Assembly: GCA_964608025.1 (NCBI GenBank)
Contig: CAZSLO010000013.1
Coordinates: 1-37,664 of the forward strand
Reading direction: 5' to 3'
DNA: 37,664 nucleotides
DNA from: CAZSLO01 sp964608025
Lineage (GTDB): Bacteria > Chloroflexota > Dehalococcoidia > Lucifugimonadales > CAJWER01
Shown here: in pieces, positions 1-8,800 of the stretch
Layout: every line of letters starts with the position of its first letter
Position numbering within the stretch: the stretch's first letter is position 1
Position numbers and translations under genes: made by a program
Notes under the pieces: model-generated
What the model was told of the DNA's origin: nothing
What the model saw: the letters and a program-made list of their open reading frames with translations, nothing else
Database searches by the model: none

Positions 1-273
1 TACTCCAAACGCTGGATTTCTGTTATCTTGTCCATCTTCAGATATCACGATTGAATGGCTCCAGGACTCTCCACCATCAGGAGAATGAACAAAAACAAGT
101 CGACCCCGTTCTCCAACATGGAAATCGCTGTCACGGGTCACCACACCAAGATGGCCATTATGTAGTTTCTGTATTATCGGCCAGTATCCTCCCATCGTCA
201 TCATTATGTACCGTTCTGTTTGTAAGGGGCGATAGACCCCACTTAAAACATGTAATGGTCGTCTGTAGTACAT
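1..273 (-). CDS. Sialidase-like BNR beta-propeller protein, N-terminal part (runs off the left edge)
   Basis: The minus strand reads open from an ATG at 273 to the window edge, giving the first 91 residues. A strong Shine-Dalgarno (AGGAGGA, complement of 277-283) sits just upstream and fixes the start. The protein begins almost directly in the propeller: a GGYWPIIQKLHNGHLGVV stretch (residues 28-45) is the usual first strand of exo-sialidase-type proteins, and SPDGGESW (64-71) is a clear Asp-box (S-x-D-x-G-x-x-W). No signal peptide is visible, so the product may be cytoplasmic. Sialidase-fold proteins cleave or bind terminal sugar acids on glycans; the substrate cannot be told from this fragment, and the catalytic Arg triad lies largely outside the window. 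A decayed copy of its 5' end lies upstream at 344-466. The family call is fairly secure, the activity is not. Confidence 0.75.
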   Translation of the reverse strand, partial: MYYRRPLHVLSGVYRPLQTERYIMMTMGGYWPIIQKLHNGHLGVVTRDSDFHVGERGRLVFVHSPDGGESWSHSIVISEDGQDNRNPAFGV

Positions 274-343
274 AGTTCCTCCTATACAACCAGCCTTTGT
301 TAGTTTGAAAATTAACAGAATCTTGAGTTTATGTCATTTTTCA

Positions 344-466
344 CTAAAATTGTTCCAGATTTTGAATAACCAACCAGTATCCATCCATGGTCATCATAAT
401 GAATCTTTTTGACTCATTGACGTAATAGACGGGCCTAAAGCTAGGAACTGGTCAAAGGTAGAACAT
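344..466 (-). pseudogene. Decayed duplicate of the 5' end of the adjacent sialidase-like gene
   Basis: Read on the minus strand from an ATG at 466, the translation aligns without gaps to the first 27 residues of the gene at 1-273 and beyond. FIMMTMDGYW here matches YIMMTMGGYW there, followed by LVIQNL against PIIQKL. Codon 5 is TGA where the intact gene has CGA (Arg), and a TAG follows soon after the conserved block (344-346). After that, similarity fades. No Shine-Dalgarno like that of the intact copy precedes it. This looks like the remnant of a tandem duplication of the BNR gene, not a working gene. Confidence 0.65.
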
Positions 467-592
467 TACAGACTCCAGACTAGATATCATTTATCCCCAA
501 AGATTACTCCTGAAACAGAACGGGATGAAGTGCTTGAAACTGTCCATGTCTTGGTGTACAAAAGCCAGATCCAAAACAACTACGAATACTAG
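413..592 (+). other. Coding-like tail of an unidentified plus-strand ORF (possible gene remnant)
   Basis: A reading frame is open from just after a TGA at 410-412 to a TAG at 590-592, 59 codons with no ATG. Its second half has a protein-like composition rich in charged residues (for example TPETERDEVLETVHVLVYKS) and ends 6 bases before the ATG of the next gene. It may be the 3' end of a decayed gene once upstream of the oxidoreductase. Its first half overlaps the minus-strand pseudogene, so both cannot be fully real. I do not recognise a family. Confidence 0.2.
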
Positions 593-598
593 GAGACA

Positions 599-1669
599 AT
601 GATGGGAAATAGAACCTATCGTGTCGGGTTAGTCGGATTAAGGGGTATCGCATCGAGGGGTATCTCTGAACCGCTTAAACCTTTTCGGGAGGAGATCGTA
701 CATAGTCACGCTGCTGGCCTATCAGTATCCAGTCAATTCGATATAGTCGGAGTGTGTGACTTGGTACCAGAATTACTAGAAAGCTTTGGGGAAACCTGGG
801 ATCACCGTTTTCCTAATGCAACAAAATACAGTGATTTTGAACAAATGCTGCGGGAGAGCGATATAGACATTTTGGGTATAGCTACCGGCGACCATACCCA
901 TGCCACACTGGGCACTTTAGCAGTTGCAGCGGGCGTCAAGGGTATTTTTTGTGAAAAACCACTTGCCACAACGATTGAAGACGCAGACAGACTTATAGAG
1001 GCCTGCGAATCCAACAATGTCGTCATAGCAGTTGACCATACTCGCCGATACCAACCTGGATGGTTAGAGGTACGGGAAGAAATACGAGGTGGAGCCATCG
1101 GAAATTTGACAACAATTGTCGGCACACTGGGTGGGCCGAGAGCTATGATGTTTCGAAATGGGACTCACATGATCGATACGATTTGCATGTACGCGGAATC
1201 GAAACCGGTACAAGTATGGGCTAAGCTTCAGGATGGTTTCGATGATTGGGATCGTTACAAGGGAGACGGAGGCAAGCTTCCAGAAAATGACCCGGGCGCT
1301 ATGGGATTCATCCAGTTTGAAAATGGTACCCAAGCTTTGTACTGCGGTATGAAAAACACTCACGGGATGTTTTCTTTACAATTATCTGGGCCCGATGGCC
1401 AGATATACGTGACAGCGGATAATGCCACTGTGACCACGTCTAGTACACTAGAACAGTCTAGAGAAGTTAATGGTTCCAGGCGACGTATCAGTGCGGGTAC
1501 ATACAAGGCTGAAGGAATAGCAGCTGCATATGAAGAAATTGTAGACTTGATCGAAAACGGGGGTGAGGGAGTTTCAATGGCGAGAGAGGCGAGAAAAACA
1601 GTCCAAATTCTTATGGGTTTTCTGGCCTCAAACCAGGCAAACTCTAAATTGATTGATCTCGTAGATTGA
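599..1669 (+). CDS. Gfo/Idh/MocA family NAD(P)-dependent oxidoreductase
   Basis: A 356-residue protein of the usual family length. The N-terminal Rossmann fold starts with RVGLVGLRGI (8-17), and the family signature EKP is at 119-121 (FCEKPLATTIEDAD). The C-terminal half has the alpha/beta substrate-binding fold, with a DHTRRYQPGW stretch typical of the active-site region. These enzymes oxidise or reduce sugars, inositols or their acids using NAD(P). Two start codons are adjacent: ATG at 599 lies only 3 bases from the AGGAG at 591-595, so the second ATG at 602 (MGNRTYRV) has better spacing and may be the true start. The next gene, a 2-hydroxyacid dehydrogenase, follows after 66 bases, which suggests a shared carbohydrate pathway. 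The substrate is unknown. Confidence 0.9.
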   Translation: MMGNRTYRVGLVGLRGIASRGISEPLKPFREEIVHSHAAGLSVSSQFDIVGVCDLVPELLESFGETWDHRFPNATKYSDFEQMLRESDIDILGIATGDHTHATLGTLAVAAGVKGIFCEKPLATTIEDADRLIEACESNNVVIAVDHTRRYQPGWLEVREEIRGGAIGNLTTIVGTLGGPRAMMFRNGTHMIDTICMYAESKPVQVWAKLQDGFDDWDRYKGDGGKLPENDPGAMGFIQFENGTQALYCGMKNTHGMFSLQLSGPDGQIYVTADNATVTTSSTLEQSREVNGSRRRISAGTYKAEGIAAAYEEIVDLIENGGEGVSMAREARKTVQILMGFLASNQANSKLIDLVD

Positions 1670-1735
1670 AGCACTCCCACAAAAATATTTTTGAGACTTG
1701 TTTTGTAAAAGTATCTATATAGAGGTGTATCAACA

Positions 1736-2707
1736 ATGGGTAATAAAAAAAACATCAAATTCGTTGTGCCTGGGGATGATCCACCCCAAATCCAAGGCTC
1801 ACCTCACTTGGAACGACTCGTCCCATACGGAAATTTAACCCTATTTTCAGATCGGCCAGCTAATCTTGAAGAACAGATGACAAGAGCTGAAGGGGCCCAG
1901 GTGATTATGAATACACGTGGAGCTGTAAAGTGGTACCGCGAGGCCCTGGAACAGTTACCAGAACTGAAGCTGATAGCTACCTGTTCTATTGGGACTGACA
2001 TGGTTGATCTAGAAGCAGCTAAGGAGTTGGGCATAATGGTTTGCAACCAGCCCGGGAAAATTGCTCCCTACGTGGCCGAACACATTATTGGGTTAATGTT
2101 CGCAGTAGCTAAACGTGCTTCTTACCAAACAGCGGAGTTGAAATCAGGACGCTGGGGATTATTGAAAAATATATACTTAAAGGGCAAGACTATAGGTGTG
2201 ATAGGAACAGGTAACACTGGAGCGGAAGTGGCCCGCATTGCAAATGCTCTCGGAATGAAGGTCCTCGCTTGGACATATAACCCATCTCCTGAACGAGCTC
2301 GTTCTCTCGGTGTCGAGTTCGTGGAACTAGATGAACTTTTACGAACATCCGATGTAGTAAGTATTCAAGTTAGGCTTAGTGACGATAGCTACGAAATGCT
2401 GGGAAAGAGGGAATTCAACCTAATGAAACCGGGGGCGATTTTTGTTAACGGTGGTCGAGGTGAACTAATCAATACCTCCGATCTCGTAGATACTCTCAAC
2501 TCGGGCCACATCGCAGGTGCGGGCCTAGACGTTTTCGACCAGGAGCCACTTCCGCCAGACCATCCATTGCTATCATGCGAACAGGTGGTGTTAACGCCTC
2601 ATATCGCCGACCAAACCCCTGAAGGAGTCGAAAGTCTGAACGAAGGATGTGTAACGAATGTGATCGCATTCCTTGAAGGCAGTCCCAACAACGTGGCAAA
2701 TCTCTAA
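1736..2707 (+). CDS. D-isomer specific 2-hydroxyacid dehydrogenase
   Basis: A 323-residue protein with the classic two-domain layout. The NAD-binding motif GTGNTG is at 157-162. The catalytic residues are all in place: Arg241 in NGGRGELI, Glu270 in DQEPLP, and His289 in TPHIADQTPE. Family members interconvert 2-keto acids and D-2-hydroxy acids (glycerate, phosphoglycerate, lactate and others). The start ATG has an AGAGGTG ribosome site about 9 bases upstream. Lying between two Gfo/Idh/MocA genes, it most likely handles a sugar-acid-derived keto or hydroxy acid rather than serine biosynthesis, since there is no ACT domain as in long SerA. The spacer before it holds a 14-base perfect A/T palindrome (1680-1693) of unknown meaning. 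Confidence 0.9.
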   Translation: MGNKKNIKFVVPGDDPPQIQGSPHLERLVPYGNLTLFSDRPANLEEQMTRAEGAQVIMNTRGAVKWYREALEQLPELKLIATCSIGTDMVDLEAAKELGIMVCNQPGKIAPYVAEHIIGLMFAVAKRASYQTAELKSGRWGLLKNIYLKGKTIGVIGTGNTGAEVARIANALGMKVLAWTYNPSPERARSLGVEFVELDELLRTSDVVSIQVRLSDDSYEMLGKREFNLMKPGAIFVNGGRGELINTSDLVDTLNSGHIAGAGLDVFDQEPLPPDHPLLSCEQVVLTPHIADQTPEGVESLNEGCVTNVIAFLEGSPNNVANL

Positions 2708-2881
2708 TGTTGTTGTGGAAACTATCCAATAGTGCTTTATGTCGTTGTTAATTACATATAGAAAGAGATTATCAAGTCTAAAATTCGCTACGTTGCTATC
2801 TATGCAGAACTAAGACTAAAACACTACACCTCAAACATGATCCTTATAGAAATATTCCTGTTGTTCTGGAAAAGGTGAAAT

Positions 2882-4003
2882 ATGAGCAAATATAAAGCCG
2901 CTGTCATAGGCCTAGGTCGAATGGGCAGCACCTATGATGACGAGACCAAGTATGGGGGTACGGTATATCTACCTTATTGTCATGGTCCCAGTTATTTCTA
3001 TTCCCCACACACAGAACTAGTTTCCGGTGCCGATCCACATGATGAACAACGATCTCTTTTCGGGGAACGCTGGGGAATCAAACCCGATCATCTTTACACC
3101 GATTACCGTGAAATGCTAGAAAAGGAACGTCCGGATTTCGTCAGCGTGACCACGACAGCCAAGATACGATCTACCATTGTTCAAGATGTAGCTCGCTCGG
3201 GAGCAAAGGCTATTTGGGCCGAAAAACCCATTGCTTTCAGCCTCGAAGATGCAGATAAGATGGTGAATGTGTGCAGGGATAATGGTGTTGTATTTGCAAT
3301 CAACACCGCACGTAGATGGATGCCTTCGTACACTGAGGCCAAATACATACTAGACTCAGGTAAACTAGGCCGTGTACTCCAAATCACTGCCCACTTTCAG
3401 TGTGGCATATCTCATAACGGAAGCCACTTGTTTGACATAATCCGTTTCCTGGCAGGTGGTGATGTAGCATGGGTCTTCGCCGAGATGGAATCGGACGAAG
3501 CAGCCTCGACGGACAATGACCTCAGCGGCAACGCCTACTTGGTGTTTGACAACGAAGTTAGAGCATTTGCCAGAACTACAGATTGTGGAACCGTCGCTGC
3601 GGGTAGTATAGACGTTATTTGTGAAAACGGTCGCATAGTATGCCATGAAGGACCGGCCACTTATACGGTTTACGAAACTCCACCAATTTCGGATGGAACT
3701 CAACGTCGAGGTACACCACCCTCCAGTTACCCTGTTCCAATGCCCGCCCGAATCCAAGGGACTGGATTGACTATCATTGAAGACCTCATCGAATCTGCCG
3801 CAACAGGCAAGCAACCCAAGGCGTCAGGTGAGGATGGTAGAACAGCGCTTGAAATAGCCATAGCATTACGCGAATCCCATCGAAAAGGTGGCGTGAGAAT
3901 CAACTTGCCAATAAAAGATCGCTCCCTTCAAATACAGTCGTCTGAAACCCTTCATGGCGAAGAACCGGCTCGCGTACGCCGACAAAAGGCGGAACAAAAT
4001 TAA
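2882..4003 (+). CDS. Gfo/Idh/MocA family NAD(P)-dependent oxidoreductase
   Basis: A 373-residue protein with an N-terminal Rossmann motif (AAVIGLGRMGSTYDDE, 6-21) and the family signature EKP at 114-116 (IWAEKPIAFS). The C-terminal substrate domain includes INTARRWMPSY and a GSHLFDIIRFLAGG block, where family members carry the active-site His of a GxHxxD pattern. The last 30 or so residues are basic and poorly structured, longer than usual. A modest ribosome site (AAAGGTG) is seen 5-6 bases before the ATG. A 174-base spacer separates it from the hydroxyacid dehydrogenase; I see no clear promoter or terminator in it. Substrate not identifiable. Confidence 0.9.
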   Translation: MSKYKAAVIGLGRMGSTYDDETKYGGTVYLPYCHGPSYFYSPHTELVSGADPHDEQRSLFGERWGIKPDHLYTDYREMLEKERPDFVSVTTTAKIRSTIVQDVARSGAKAIWAEKPIAFSLEDADKMVNVCRDNGVVFAINTARRWMPSYTEAKYILDSGKLGRVLQITAHFQCGISHNGSHLFDIIRFLAGGDVAWVFAEMESDEAASTDNDLSGNAYLVFDNEVRAFARTTDCGTVAAGSIDVICENGRIVCHEGPATYTVYETPPISDGTQRRGTPPSSYPVPMPARIQGTGLTIIEDLIESAATGKQPKASGEDGRTALEIAIALRESHRKGGVRINLPIKDRSLQIQSSETLHGEEPARVRRQKAEQN

Positions 4004-4067
4004 TAATGAACGAAATTCATATTCGCCATAAAGGATTAATCTCCAATTCAGATTCCGAGGTTTTTGA

Positions 4068-5648
4068 TTGAAATCTCCCGCGGACAATCAACTCTATGCA
4101 TCAAAACCCCAGGAAGTAGAAAATAACAATACTTCCACTATTTTGCCCCTTGTGGCCTATGGGATAGTCTTTACAACTAGCGCATGCGGCTTAACCCTCG
4201 AGATCGTGGCAGGGCGTATTCTAGCTCCCAGTATTGGGGTGTCCCTGTACACATGGACGAGCATCATCGGCATATGTTTAGCAGGTATAAGCTTTGGTAA
4301 CTACCTTGGGGGTGTTCTGGCAGACAGACGTCCACAAAGACATATCCTCGGCCTGGTATTGTTTTTCAGCGGACTATCTAGCCTAGCAATTTTACCTCTT
4401 ATAGAACTCACTTCCGGACAGTTTGACAACATCTCCATCATGTTCCGAATTGTGGTATTGACAACCATTTTGTTTTTTTTGCCAAGCCTCCTGATGGGAA
4501 TGGTCACCCCGATAGTCGTTAAGCTGAGACTTAATAATATTGCCCAAGCAGGTAATATTGTCGGTAAAACGTATGCTGTTTCGACTGCCGGGAGTATTTT
4601 CGGCACATTTATCACAGGATTCTTCCTAATCCAATGGATAGGAACCCGATCGATAGTTCTAGCTGTGGCAATCGTAATATTGTTACTATCTGTAGCTGTC
4701 GGACGACTCTGGGAAATTCGACGACCTGGAGCAGCCTTATTGACAATTTTTATAGGTCTAATGGCTCTTGTAATATGGACTGGTGCTCTTCGGTCAAACT
4801 GCGAAGTCGAAAGCAGTTATTTCTGTATAACCATTTCAGAAGAAAAATCCAATGGTAGAGATATCAGGATTCTCATTCTTGACAAGCTGGTACACAGCCA
4901 TGTCGATCTTGATGACCCAACCTTCCTAGTTTATGGATATGAAAAGGTATTAGGAGACATTTCAACTTATGTAGGGGAACGTAAACCTAGCTTTCGCTCC
5001 CTATTTATAGGGGGAGGTGGCTATACCATGCCTCGTTTCATCGATCTTAAATATCCAAAAAGCCACGTGGAAGTAATTGAAATTGATCCTGTAGTTACCG
5101 ACGTGGTACACGATTACTTTGGGATGCCCAGGGACACACAAATCGTGACCTATAACCAAGATGCCCGCGCAAAACTACTTGAATTACCACTAAACACCTA
5201 CGATCTAATAGTAGGTGATGCATTCGACCATTTCTCAGTTCCTTATCATCTAACAACTTTGGAGTTCAACGAACTTGTAAAAGATTTACTTGCCGATGAT
5301 GGTATCTATACAGTCAACATAGTCGACAAATTACATGAAGGAAGGATGTTACGTGCCATTGTTAATACAATGCAGAAAACATTTAAAAACATCTACATAA
5401 TGCGAGATTTCGACGACTGGAATTTGGACGACCGACACACATTTGTAGTTGCCGGAACAGATATAGAGATAATGTTATCGGATATCGAGAAATCGAATAC
5501 TCTGGCCGGGAGATTTAACACTGCTTCTCACATAATGCCATCATCTACCCTTATTACATGGCTAAATTCAAAAGAAAACATTTTACTTACTGATGATTAC
5601 GTCCCCGTAGACAACCTTCTTGCCCCACTTTTTTTGGAAGATGGGTAG
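4068..5648 (+). CDS. Membrane-fused spermidine synthase-like protein
   Basis: A 526-residue protein starting with TTG, with GAGG 7 bases upstream. About 240 N-terminal residues are a chain of hydrophobic helices (roughly seven membrane segments), with a conserved-looking loop GNYLGGVLADRRPQ. The C-terminal half is a Rossmann methyltransferase-like domain of the polyamine synthase family: LFIGGGGYTMPRF, then VEVIEIDPVV, NQDARAKL, and DLIVGDAFDHFSVPYHLTT. Soluble SpeE has GGGDG, where the Asp helps bind substrate; here the sequence is GGGG, as is usual in the fused MFS/spermidine synthase group. Activity on putrescine is therefore doubtful. Its partners are unknown and nothing nearby makes polyamines. 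Confidence 0.85.
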   Translation: MKSPADNQLYASKPQEVENNNTSTILPLVAYGIVFTTSACGLTLEIVAGRILAPSIGVSLYTWTSIIGICLAGISFGNYLGGVLADRRPQRHILGLVLFFSGLSSLAILPLIELTSGQFDNISIMFRIVVLTTILFFLPSLLMGMVTPIVVKLRLNNIAQAGNIVGKTYAVSTAGSIFGTFITGFFLIQWIGTRSIVLAVAIVILLLSVAVGRLWEIRRPGAALLTIFIGLMALVIWTGALRSNCEVESSYFCITISEEKSNGRDIRILILDKLVHSHVDLDDPTFLVYGYEKVLGDISTYVGERKPSFRSLFIGGGGYTMPRFIDLKYPKSHVEVIEIDPVVTDVVHDYFGMPRDTQIVTYNQDARAKLLELPLNTYDLIVGDAFDHFSVPYHLTTLEFNELVKDLLADDGIYTVNIVDKLHEGRMLRAIVNTMQKTFKNIYIMRDFDDWNLDDRHTFVVAGTDIEIMLSDIEKSNTLAGRFNTASHIMPSSTLITWLNSKENILLTDDYVPVDNLLAPLFLEDG

Positions 5649-5740
5649 GATAATGCTTTGATGATAAACTTGTTACCCAAGCATACCCATCTCCTATGGG
5701 GCCCAGACGAAAGTGTAAAACCAAATCATATGACCAGATT

Positions 5741-5779
5741 ATCCTATAGGATCGAACAGTTCTGATTGGTCCTACAGGG
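5741..5779. promoter_or_regulatory. Clustered inverted and direct repeats upstream of the ABC permease operon
   Basis: ATCCTATAGGAT (5741-5752) is a perfect 12-base palindrome. It is followed at once by GAACAGTTC (5754-5762), a second dyad nested in an imperfect longer one (ATC...GAT). TCCTACAGG (5770-5778) repeats the first half-site 28 bases downstream. A -35-like TTGACA lies at 5808-5813, but the hexamer 17 bases later (CTTACA) is a poor -10. The arrangement fits a repressor or activator site for the operon starting at 5861. No binding protein can be named. Confidence 0.3.
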
Positions 5780-5860
5780 TGTTAACGTTTCGTTTTCAGG
5801 ATCTTTTTTGACAAGCAAGCCAGATGAAAACTTACAAAATTCCACGATTCTATACATCTA

Positions 5861-8800
5861 ATGGGACAACCTGGTAAAGCAAGTCTCGTTATAAAATACG
5901 TGGCCAAGGATAGTATGCTCCTTGTGAGCGTATTGATATCTATGCTTTTGGCGACTGTCCTAAGCGCTGGAGCACCCATATACCTCAAATCACTGGAACA
6001 ACTTGCCTTCAATACATCCCTTGAACGATTGCCGGAGGCAGGATTACTAGTACACGTTTTAGCACCTAAAACAGTACTTTCACCCCAAGGGATTAACGAG
6101 GCTGATAATGCCTTGGACAACGCTATTCTAGGTACCCTGTCGGAAGCCTATATCGGACACGAAAAGTATCTTAGAGGAAACCGACAGCTGGTTGGACATC
6201 CTGAACATCCAATTCCGAACTCCGGGGTGGCCGGGTTAAATGTCACCCGGGGATTCCTACAATACCTCTCCAGTTTAGAAAACCACGTGCAGATTCTGGA
6301 AGGACGTATGCCCCTGGACCGGGTGACCCTGACTCCAGAGGGACCTGAATTAGATGCTGTAGTTTCAGAAGAGGTAGCCGACGGGTTTGATCTCCAAGTC
6401 ACTGATTTACTCCGCCTAAGACCTACAGTAGACAGTAATTCAGAAATTTTAGTGAGAATAGTTGGAGTAATTGAGAGTGGGGACCCATCCTCAGAATTCT
6501 GGAGATTCGGGAAGCTATACATGGAAACTCCACCTCTCGAACTTAATATACCTACCGGCCTCGAAGATGTGGTCACCGAAGGATTCGATATTCCCGAAGT
6601 CCATATGTTGCCCATGTTTGTCACCGAGAAAGCGATGGTTGATGCAGTGACAAACGTTTATCCTGGTGCTCTCGCCAAGCCAAATTGGTTTATCTTGCTA
6701 GATAAACATCGGGTTACGAAATGGTCTGTACTTGAGTCAGGACAAAGAATGGCAAGCTTTAGAGACTCAGTAATTTCTTCTATGCCAGGGTCCGCTGTGA
6801 CCGCGGTGACCATGCAAACGCTAATCGACAATCTGAACGAACGTAGGTTACTGACTCAAATTCCGATGCTTGTACTTATGCTGATAATGGTAAGCACTAT
6901 TTTGTTTTTCATGGTCATGATGGTCTCGTACATAGTAAGTAACCGGGAGCGAGATGCATCTTTACTTAGATCCAGAGGGGCTAGCATATTTGAAATCTTA
7001 AGACTCTATTCTCTGGAAGGCATCGTTATGGTTCTCATTGCTATGCTTTCAGCTCCATTTATAGCTTTGATTATAGTTGCGTCTACAGGAATGCTGCCGT
7101 ACTTCGAAGATTTGACACATGGAAACTTACTACCCATACGTATCGATATTTGGCCCTTCTCAATGGCAGCTTTAGCCAGCATATTATGCCTGACAATACT
7201 AGTAATCCCAGGCACTGCAGGGGCAAGGATGGGCTTGTTGATCCACAAGCTTAGGTCATCTAGACCTCCTACTACTCCATTTTTCCACCGCTACAACATC
7301 GACATAGCATTGTTGGTTATCGGTAGCTTAGTTTTTTGGGAACTAAACTCCAGAGACAACATCGTATCCGGTGGGCTTTTTCAAGACGCACAAGTTAACG
7401 ATACCTTACTGATTGCCCCCGTCTTATTCTTGGTAGTAGTGGGCCTATTGTTTATGAGACTGTTCCCACTATTCTTGAAATACATTAGTGGTGAATCACC
7501 TAGGTTAGTCCACCTGGTCGCCTATATTTCTATAGCTATTATCTTTATCCTGTTATTGACGCAAGGATTGATGGGTTCAGGATATGGAAACTGGCCAGTT
7601 TTTTGCAGTCTAGTCGCCCTGATCGGAATCACGTACTGGACAACTACACACATCCATAAACTGCCTCTCCTATTTGTTGGCATAGCAGTACAGGCCAGTT
7701 TCATAGTTTTATTCCTTGCAACTATTCCAGTGGATGACAAAGATATCCTCTACTTGGCTTCTATCGGATTGATCGTTCTTGTTCCGGCACAATTACTTTA
7801 TCTAATCCTTCAATTAATTGTACGAACACTACCCGTTTGGCTATCTATCGGCTTGATACGAATGGCTCGAAGTCCTCTTCAATATACTTGGTTAATATTG
7901 CTCCTGGTATTAGCCACGGGTATGGCAATATTCTCTACCACAGTGGGAGGAACACTGGAAGCCAGCCAAATCGATCAGGCTCAATATAATTCTGGTACAG
8001 ATCTTCGTGTCGCTGGTTTTACAAGCCACCGTGCAGGGGGACTTCAGGGTCTGCTTGCACAATACATGTCGACCACTGGTATCAAAACTATTTCACTTGG
8101 TTATCGGTCGACTGGTACCGCGGGCCCGGTAAGCTTCGAATTACTAGGCCTAGAAGCAGATAACCTATCAGATATGTTCTGGTATCGGAGTGACTTCTCT
8201 GAAAAACCCATTGATACCGTCTTGAGCTGGCTTAGACCCGAAGAACGTCGAAAACGTCTCATGATCCAGGAAGAAATCACCTCTCTAGGAGCCTGGGTCA
8301 AGCCAATAGCCCACCATCCGGCTGCCGAACTTTGGGTTTTGGTACAAGATAACGTAGGATTCCCTTCCGCGATAAAGCTTGGGGGATTCAAAGGAAAGGA
8401 TTGGCAGTTGATGTCTGGAGATATGCCAGACAATATCAACTTCCCAATAACTTTGGTTGCTTTCCAAATAGTAGAACCATCTTTCCTTTTCGGGCTGGAG
8501 ACACCTGGTGCCTTATTGTTCGACGATATCCATTTCAACAGAAACGACGTTACACATATCCTTGAGGATTTTGAAGGAAATCTAAGTTGGACACCAATAA
8601 TCACTTCAGATCTATCATCGGATCAGTTCGCCCTAATCCAAGATGATACTTACTCCGGTCTAAACTCTGGTGCATTAGTGTTCGGGAGTGAAACTGACCA
8701 GGGCTATAGAGGCTTCTACCACAATCCCAATCCCGGAGCCTTACCTGTGATAGCAAGTTCAACACTGCTTAATGCAATGGACGCAAATATTGATGATGTA

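Noticed and set aside
1680..1693. CAAAAATATTTTTG palindrome as a terminator or operator
   Set aside because: Pure A/T palindromes of this length arise easily in spacer DNA, and it lies between genes that are probably co-transcribed.
5686..5700. CCCAT-CTCCT-ATGGG hairpin as a terminator after the spermidine synthase-like gene
   Set aside because: A five-base stem with no T-tract; not convincing.
5808..5836. TTGACA at 5808 as a full sigma-70 promoter
   Set aside because: The -35 is perfect but the hexamer at correct spacing (CTTACA) is far from TATAAT; kept only as a remark in the regulatory entry.
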